DNA from: Galbibacter marinus
Lineage (GTDB): Bacteria > Bacteroidota > Bacteroidia > Flavobacteriales > Flavobacteriaceae
DNA: 64,000 nt
Assembly: GCF_000300875.1 (NCBI RefSeq)
Contig: NZ_AMSG01000001.1
Location: 62,001-126,000, forward strand
Direction of reading: 5' to 3'
This document shows, one piece after another, positions 59,112 through 64,000 of this stretch. The notes below the pieces were generated by a model, which was not told the DNA's origin, searched no databases, and worked only from the letters and a program-made list of their open reading frames with translations. Positions within the stretch are counted from its first letter, which is position 1. The number at the start of each line of letters is the position of its first letter. The position numbers and the translations under genes are program-made.

Positions 59112-60626
59112 TCATTTAATTATCGTTTCGTTAGTTTCCTTAAATTTAGGAAAAGTAATTGTAAAAACCGTTCCTCTACCCTGCTCAGAATCCATTTCAA
59201 GCTTTCCACGGAAGGCTTCCACAATATTTTTTACCATCCCTAAGCCAAGTCCCATACCACTAGTTTTGGTGGTAAATTTCGGTTCAAAAATCTTTTTATG
59301 GTTTTCCTTTGCGATTCCTACTCCGTTATCCTCAACTGTAATTTTAATGTCATCCCCTTGAGTAAAAACTCGTACAGAAATTTTTGGCTGCTTATCCTCT
59401 GGAACGGATTGCAAAGCGTTCTTTACCAAATTAGTCATCACACGAATGAGCTGTGTACGATCTAATTTGGCAATAATTTCTTTTTGATCACTACTAAACT
59501 TAATGGATTCTTCATTAAAAATTTCAACCGAGAGATGAACAACCTCTACCACGTTAAGCATTTCATTTTGCTGGGCTGGCATATTGGCAAAACTACCAAA
59601 AGCAGAAGCGATATTACTCATTGTATCAATTTGCTGAATCATAATTTTGGCAAATTCATCAACCTTTTCATTGACATTAACGTCCTGAGGATCAAATTTT
59701 CTTTGAAAACTTTGAACACTTAAACGCATAGGTGTCAGCGGATTCTTGATTTCATGAGCTACTTGTTTGGCCATCTCTCGCCAGGCTTGTTCCCGTTCAC
59801 TCTTGGCTAGCAGCGCAGCACTTTTATCCAACTCATCGATCATGCCATTATAAGCCTCCACTAAAGCGCCGATTTCTTCACTAGGTTGATCCAGGTATAT
59901 CTTTTGATTTTGCTTTGTCAGCCGGATCTGATATAGTTTATCCCCAATGGCCTTTAGAGAACGAGTGATATAAGTAGATATCAGATAAGCTAACATCACT
60001 GCAATTACTAAAAGTATAACATAAACAGCCGATAGTCGCATTAAAAATTGCCCTAACTCCCCTTCATTAAAGGTGTCGTCCTCGTAATATGGGATGTTTA
60101 ATACTCCTATTGGCTTGAACTTAGGGTCTAGAATATAACTATAAGAGGAACGGAAACGATCTCCTGCAGCCTTGGTCCTTTCCACATAGCGTTTGGTCAA
60201 ACTGTTCGCCAGGCCATGAAGTACGCTTTTATCCAAATCCTTAACCCCATTATCATAAGCCATTCTGGGCTTAGAACTAATAAGGAGGTTCCCTTGGAGA
60301 TCAAAAATATTAAAGTTAATATCCAACACATCAGAGGCTTCAAAAATGGCATTTTTGTACTCTAGTATATACCGTAGATTTTCAGTCTTTACTTCCCATG
60401 TTGTATTTTTTAGTATGTAATCTATCTGCGCATTAAGTTGCTCTTCTTTACGCTCTAGGTAGACTCTGTGATAATCTTCTGCCTGTCCTTTATATTGAAA
60501 TATGGTAACTCCCGCAATCAACACCGATGCGAATACCACAATAAAGATCATTGTAATAAAGATGCGTGTTCGAAGCGATAGTTTATTGTACACCTTAAAA
60601 TTGATTTTTATTCCTAAATATAACAA
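59112..60626 (-). CDS. Sensor histidine kinase, orphan
   Basis: A 504-residue membrane kinase. First helix at about 22-42, an extracytoplasmic domain to about 200, a second helix (about 205-225), a HAMP segment, the His box in A-H-E-I-K-N-P-L-T-P, and an ATPase domain with N-A-L-Q-S-V, D-N-G-V-G-I and G-L-G-L-G-M-V-K. No response regulator is adjacent. The start is uncertain: TTG at 60626 or GTG at 60593 (V-Y-N-K-L-S-L-R-T). It lies between hemJ and the enoyl-CoA hydratase gene in one tight minus-strand operon. Confidence 0.88.
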   Translation of the reverse strand: MLYLGIKINFKVYNKLSLRTRIFITMIFIVVFASVLIAGVTIFQYKGQAEDYHRVYLERKEEQLNAQIDYILKNTTWEVKTENLRYILEYKNAIFEASDVLDINFNIFDLQGNLLISSKPRMAYDNGVKDLDKSVLHGLANSLTKRYVERTKAAGDRFRSSYSYILDPKFKPIGVLNIPYYEDDTFNEGELGQFLMRLSAVYVILLVIAVMLAYLISTYITRSLKAIGDKLYQIRLTKQNQKIYLDQPSEEIGALVEAYNGMIDELDKSAALLAKSEREQAWREMAKQVAHEIKNPLTPMRLSVQSFQRKFDPQDVNVNEKVDEFAKIMIQQIDTMSNIASAFGSFANMPAQQNEMLNVVEVVHLSVEIFNEESIKFSSDQKEIIAKLDRTQLIRVMTNLVKNALQSVPEDKQPKISVRVFTQGDDIKITVEDNGVGIAKENHKKIFEPKFTTKTSGMGLGLGMVKNIVEAFRGKLEMDSEQGRGTVFTITFPKFKETNETIIK

Positions 60627-60639
60627 TAATTAAGCCAGC

Positions 60640-61185
60640 TTAGCTATTCTTCTCTCGTATTCGTTTATACAAACGAATTCCCAACATCAAGGCAATGGCT
60701 AGTAGAAAAATACCAATCACTCCGAAGACCCAATTCAGACTATCCTTTAGGATAACAAGAAAGACCACCGAGAACAAAATAATCGTAGTAACCTCATTCC
60801 ATATCCGCATAAATTTGGAACTATATTTAACTTGATCGTTTTGAAGCTGCTTAAAGATTTGGTGCGTTTTAAGATGATAAAGTATCAGTATAAAAACAAA
60901 AACTAACTTGATGTGCATCCATCCTTGAGTAAGCCATCCAGGGATAATTAGTAGTAGTAAAACTGCAAACAAAACAGCCAGCACCGCAGAAGGCCAGGTG
61001 ATAATATACCAGAGCCGTTTGGCCATAATTTTAAGTTGATCCCCTAAAATTTCTTTCTCTGGTGAAGGTTTAACATAGGCCTCGATCTGATAGATAAACA
61101 AACGAGGAATATAAAATAATCCCGCAAACCAGGTAATAACAAAAATCAGGTGCAGCGCTTTAATATAGTTGTAATATTCAGCCAT
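60640..61185 (-). CDS. hemJ: HemJ-like protoporphyrinogen oxidase (CopD family)
   Basis: A 181-residue membrane protein with four to five helices. The start A-L-H-L-I-F-V-I-T-W-F-A-G-L-F-Y-I-P-R-L carries the His, Trp and Arg typical of HemJ, and W-N-E-V-T-T-I near residue 130 is also conserved. HemJ oxidises protoporphyrinogen IX to protoporphyrin IX, the substrate of ferrochelatase. hemH is the first gene of the same operon, with a MATE gene between, which strongly supports HemJ over a copper-uptake role. Confidence 0.82.
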   Translation of the reverse strand: MAEYYNYIKALHLIFVITWFAGLFYIPRLFIYQIEAYVKPSPEKEILGDQLKIMAKRLWYIITWPSAVLAVLFAVLLLLIIPGWLTQGWMHIKLVFVFILILYHLKTHQIFKQLQNDQVKYSSKFMRIWNEVTTIILFSVVFLVILKDSLNWVFGVIGIFLLAIALMLGIRLYKRIREKNS

Positions 61186-61190
61186 AAGTT

Positions 61191-62549
61191 TTATGGTTCT
61201 AAGGGTTTGGTCACTAGTTTATGTCGGATTTCTCGATTTAAAAAATAGGCTGTAACCACCGTGGAAAGCACATCCGAGAGTGGAAAAGAAATCCATACGC
61301 CTATCTCCCCATAATAGCTGGGTAATATGAGAATTAAAGGTATGAAAAAGATTCCTTGTCGTGTGAGGGTTAATAAAAAAGCAGGCAATGCTTTTCCTAC
61401 TGCTTGAAAATAAGCCGAACCAATTAGTTGAATAACAACTATGGGAGTGGCGGCAAACACCCATCGCATGGCTTTGGGTGCATCATTTAGTACCGCAGAA
61501 TCATCAGTAAATACCGATGTAATAGCCCCTGGAAACAACATAATTAACAAGAAAATACAAAAGCCCAGTAACATGGCGTATTTTATGGCTGTGTAAATTG
61601 TTTCTTTGACCCTATGATATTTATGCGCCCCATAATTAAATCCTGCAATAGGTAAAAATCCTTGTGTAATACCCAAAACAGGGAATAGTGCAAACATCAA
61701 CATCCTTCCAATAATAGCATAAACGGTCACAGAAGAGGCACCTCCTAAGTTGTATAATATATTGTTTAATAGTAGATAGGTCACACTAACAATCGCTTGT
61801 CTAGCTAGGGTAACACCTCCAAGGGCAGCGATTTCAGAAACCGTATTTCTCCTTAAGGCAAAATCTGTAATTCTAAGTTTTAATTCAGAATTCTTCGATA
61901 GAAAATACCAAAGAATATAACCCAGACATAAAACATAAGAAGCTGTGGTTGCCCATCCCGCTCCTAACATCCCATAATCCAAAACATTTATAAAGAGATA
62001 ATCCAACAAAAGGTTTCCAACAGAGGGAATTATCATGGCAATCATGGCAAATTTAGGTTTACCTTCCGCTCTTATAACTGTGTTGCCCATCATACAAAGA
62101 GCCAAAAAAGGAACACCGTATAAAACCACTGTATAATATTCCTTTGCTGGATCAAAAATAGCCCCTTTTCCTCCAAAACTTGGGATAATATCATCTATAA
62201 ACCAGAGCCCAACAACTACTAACACAACAGTGAGCAGAACCGTTAGGGTAATTTGGTTCCCAAAAGTAATAAGAGCCTTGGAGCGATTATCTGCCCCAAG
62301 AGCACGCGAAATAATGGAAGACCCTCCAATACCAATGGCCATCCCGAGAGCAGCGATGAAAAAAGAAACTGGTAACACCACATTAATTGCAGCGATGGCA
62401 ATAGAACCTATCCAATTCCCAACAAAAATGGTATCCACTAAAATATTCAAGGACATCACCAAAATACCGATGGAGGCTGGAACAGCTTGTTTAACTAGTA
62501 AACTACCGATACTCTCCTCCCCCAAAGCTTTCGATGAATTCCCACTCAT
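61191..62549 (-). CDS. MATE family efflux transporter
   Basis: A 452-residue protein with 12 predicted helices and MATE features: I-V-D-T-I-F-V-G-N-W near residue 38 and, in the second half, Q-G-F-L-P-I-A-G-F-N-Y-G-A near residue 285. MATE proteins export cationic drugs or metabolites using sodium or proton gradients. Sitting between hemH and hemJ, with 4- and 5-nt gaps, it might export a porphyrin-related compound, but this is only inference from position. Confidence 0.88.
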   Translation of the reverse strand: MSGNSSKALGEESIGSLLVKQAVPASIGILVMSLNILVDTIFVGNWIGSIAIAAINVVLPVSFFIAALGMAIGIGGSSIISRALGADNRSKALITFGNQITLTVLLTVVLVVVGLWFIDDIIPSFGGKGAIFDPAKEYYTVVLYGVPFLALCMMGNTVIRAEGKPKFAMIAMIIPSVGNLLLDYLFINVLDYGMLGAGWATTASYVLCLGYILWYFLSKNSELKLRITDFALRRNTVSEIAALGGVTLARQAIVSVTYLLLNNILYNLGGASSVTVYAIIGRMLMFALFPVLGITQGFLPIAGFNYGAHKYHRVKETIYTAIKYAMLLGFCIFLLIMLFPGAITSVFTDDSAVLNDAPKAMRWVFAATPIVVIQLIGSAYFQAVGKALPAFLLTLTRQGIFFIPLILILPSYYGEIGVWISFPLSDVLSTVVTAYFLNREIRHKLVTKPLEP

Positions 62550-62553
62550 ACTG

Positions 62554-63582
62554 CTATGCGTTTTGCTCAGCTAATGCCCACTGATCAATCCAACGCCCTA
62601 GAACCTTAATCCAATCCTGGTCATCGTTTAAGCACGGAACCACATGAAGTTCCTCTCCGCCATGTGCTATAAAGTCTTCCTTAGCTTGGATCCCAATTTC
62701 TTCAAGGGTCTCAATACAATCGGAGACAAAGGCAGGAGTAACTACTGCTAGTTTTTTTATTCCTTGCTCAGGCATTTGGTCAATTGTTTTATTGGTTGCT
62801 GGCTTAAGCCAAGGATCAATCCCTAAACGTGACTGAAATGAGGTAGAATAACTTCCAGGTTTTAAGCCAAGATATTCTGCCACCTGTTTGGTGGTCTGAT
62901 AACATTGATGCCTGTAACAAAACTGGTGAGCAGGTGAAGGCGTTTGACAACAACTACCATCAATTTTACAATGGGATTTAGTAATATCAGATTTACGGAT
63001 ATGTCGCTCTGGGACACCGTGATAGGAGAACAACAAGTGATCCCACTCTCGGGTCTGTAAATAGCGTTGTATCGAATTTGAAAGTACGCGTACATAATCA
63101 GGATGGCTATAGAAAGCTGGGATGCTCGTAAATTCCATTTCAGGAAAATGAGCTTGACGTAACTCCTCAGCTAAAACCAATATCGTTTCGGTAGTAGCCA
63201 TGGCAAACTGTGGATAAAGCGGAATAAGCAACACCTCCGTAACGCCCTGATCCTTTAGCGCTTGAAGGCCAGATTTTATGGCAGGGTTTCCATAGCGCAT
63301 TGCCAAAGCGCTTGGAATTGAGGTGAACTTATCTACCCCTTCCTTTAAACGCTCGGAAAGTACAATTAAAGGTGAACCTTCATCCCACCATATTTTTTCA
63401 TAGGCCTCTGCCGACTTTTTAGGTCGAGTGTTAAGTATAATGCCTCTAACTATAAAACTGCGTAACCAATATGGAAAATCAAATACGCGTTCATCCATTA
63501 AAAACTCATCCAAATACCGTTTTACATCTTTGGGATCAGTAGAATCTGGTGATCCCAAGTTGATGAATAAAACTCCCTTCAT
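62554..63582 (-). CDS. hemH: Ferrochelatase
   Basis: A 342-residue enzyme inserting iron into protoporphyrin IX. Motifs: V-L-F-I-N-L-G-S-P-D at the start, L-R-S-F-I, Y-P-Q-F-A-M-A-T-T-E-T and the active-site His in S-Y-H-G-V-P-E-R-H; P-A-F-V-S-D-C-I-E-T-L-E-E-I near the end. The start is ATG 63582; the longer frame to 63618 begins at TTG and overlaps the promoter. It is first in the hemH-MATE-hemJ-kinase operon. Confidence 0.95.
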   Translation of the reverse strand: MKGVLFINLGSPDSTDPKDVKRYLDEFLMDERVFDFPYWLRSFIVRGIILNTRPKKSAEAYEKIWWDEGSPLIVLSERLKEGVDKFTSIPSALAMRYGNPAIKSGLQALKDQGVTEVLLIPLYPQFAMATTETILVLAEELRQAHFPEMEFTSIPAFYSHPDYVRVLSNSIQRYLQTREWDHLLFSYHGVPERHIRKSDITKSHCKIDGSCCQTPSPAHQFCYRHQCYQTTKQVAEYLGLKPGSYSTSFQSRLGIDPWLKPATNKTIDQMPEQGIKKLAVVTPAFVSDCIETLEEIGIQAKEDFIAHGGEELHVVPCLNDDQDWIKVLGRWIDQWALAEQNA

Positions 63583-63607
63583 ATCTATTTTTCTAAAGAA
63601 TTCTTTG

Positions 63608-63615
63608 CAAAAGTA
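63608..63615 (-). promoter_or_regulatory. -7 box of hemH
   Basis: TACTTTTG on the minus strand, full TAnnTTTG match, 25 nt before the ATG; the -33 position reads GGTT and is weak. Confidence 0.5.
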
Positions 63616-63723
63616 CACAATTGCAATTCATAAAAACCGTAGGTCAGCTTAACTTTGAAGATAATACTATTTAAAAAATCGATTGTACTTTTTTAAAATA
63701 AAAACTACCCCAATAAAAAGGAC

Positions 63724-64000
63724 TCAATCTCTTTTTAAACAATAATTTATTCCCCCTAAAAGGTGAGCAACAAACAAGGGTTCGCTAAAAGACTCTTTAG
63801 TATGTCCACCCCCAGTATAGAAGACTCTTGCTCCCTCGAATTCATGATACCATGCAATAGGGTGGTGTGTTCCATTAGTTCCTCCTTCATAGGTTGATTC
63901 ATCCAAATTAAGAAGCACCTGTATATCATCACTGATGTTTCTAAAATTATACCACTCATCTATCCGTTGCCACGTAGTGGTAGGAAGCATCTTAGTGGAG
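63724..64000 (-). CDS. ThuA-domain protein, C-terminal part
   Basis: An open minus-strand frame enters from the right edge and stops at 63724. The 92 visible residues contain H-P-I-A-W-Y-H-E-F and F-Y-T-G-G-G-H-T-K-E-S-F, the C-terminal signature of ThuA (trehalose-utilisation) domains, a class I amidotransferase-like fold in sugar-related secreted proteins. The N-terminal part is outside the window. It is separated from hemH by about 140 nt. Confidence 0.82.
   Translation of the reverse strand, partial: STKMLPTTTWQRIDEWYNFRNISDDIQVLLNLDESTYEGGTNGTHHPIAWYHEFEGARVFYTGGGHTKESFSEPLFVAHLLGGINYCLKRD

Noticed and set aside
1-64000. CRISPR arrays, tRNA or rRNA genes, insertion sequences, prophage
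   Set aside because: No regular short repeats with unique spacers, no cloverleaf with a CCA end, no transposase or phage motifs were found in reading. A tRNAscan or ISfinder search would be decisive.

Overview
The window looks like a chromosomal segment of a low-GC marine-type Bacteroidota, most likely Flavobacteriaceae. It carries the gliding genes gldD and gldE in the order mutY-ssb-gldE-gldD, the flavobacterial gene pairs DUF4271-hemD, IPExxxVDY-pyk and dxs-DUF3078, almost no Shine-Dalgarno sequences, and many -7 promoter boxes of the Bacteroidota type TAnnTTTG. No rRNA, tRNA, CRISPR array, prophage, insertion sequence or recognisable defence island was found. Most of the content is housekeeping.

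Layout. 1-1.9 kb: end of a TonB-dependent receptor, a PepSY membrane protein and a lipoprotein (iron uptake). 1.9-5.4 kb (minus): mutY, ssb, gldE, gldD, three of them apparently starting at TTG. 5.5-7.7 kb: HU protein, an unannotated 29-residue basic peptide, and an RNase G/E. 7.7-12.0 kb (minus): GntP permease, RidA, a D-serine dehydratase/D-threonine aldolase-like enzyme and an M19 dipeptidase, together resembling a D-amino-acid module. 12.3-20.4 kb: DUF5009 acetyltransferase homologue, recX, a cupin/JmjC protein, bioB, a membrane-anchored MutS homologue, bS21, a P-loop ATPase, ruvC and a TonB-like lipoprotein. 20.6-22.0 kb: a Tat-exported Gfo/Idh/MocA oxidoreductase.

22.0-22.6 kb is the most unusual part. 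Three tandem copies of a 74-nt element on the minus strand each have a -7 box exactly 3 nt before an invariant 43-nt core and a factor-independent terminator at the end. This is the architecture of a multicopy small RNA family.

22.7-27.4 kb (minus): long PurF-type amidotransferase, PfkB kinase, START protein, rnhA, purN. 27.5-33.2 kb (plus): acpP, fabF, rnc, IPExxxVDY protein, pyk and a stand-alone ketosynthase. 33-41.5 kb: tyrS, an SDR epimerase, DUF4296 lipoprotein, dihydroorotase, a polyprenyl-phosphate-mannose-type GT2, a GT39 glycosyltransferase, DUF4271 and hemD. 41.6-45.8 kb: dxs, DUF3078 and dgt. 46-49.8 kb: a phosphate porin and PiT transporter pair, preceded by an orphan terminator and a repeated promoter-like element. 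49.9-58.3 kb: DUF3109, MarC, a small membrane protein plus flavoprotein, S41 protease with dCMP deaminase, HupE, a DnaJ/TerB protein, bacilliredoxin, low-molecular-weight phosphatase, PlsC acyltransferase and HD hydrolase. 58.3-63.6 kb (minus): hemH-MATE-hemJ-histidine kinase-enoyl-CoA hydratase as one tight operon. The window ends inside a ThuA-domain gene.

All assignments come from reading the sequence and remembered family motifs. No database search was run.
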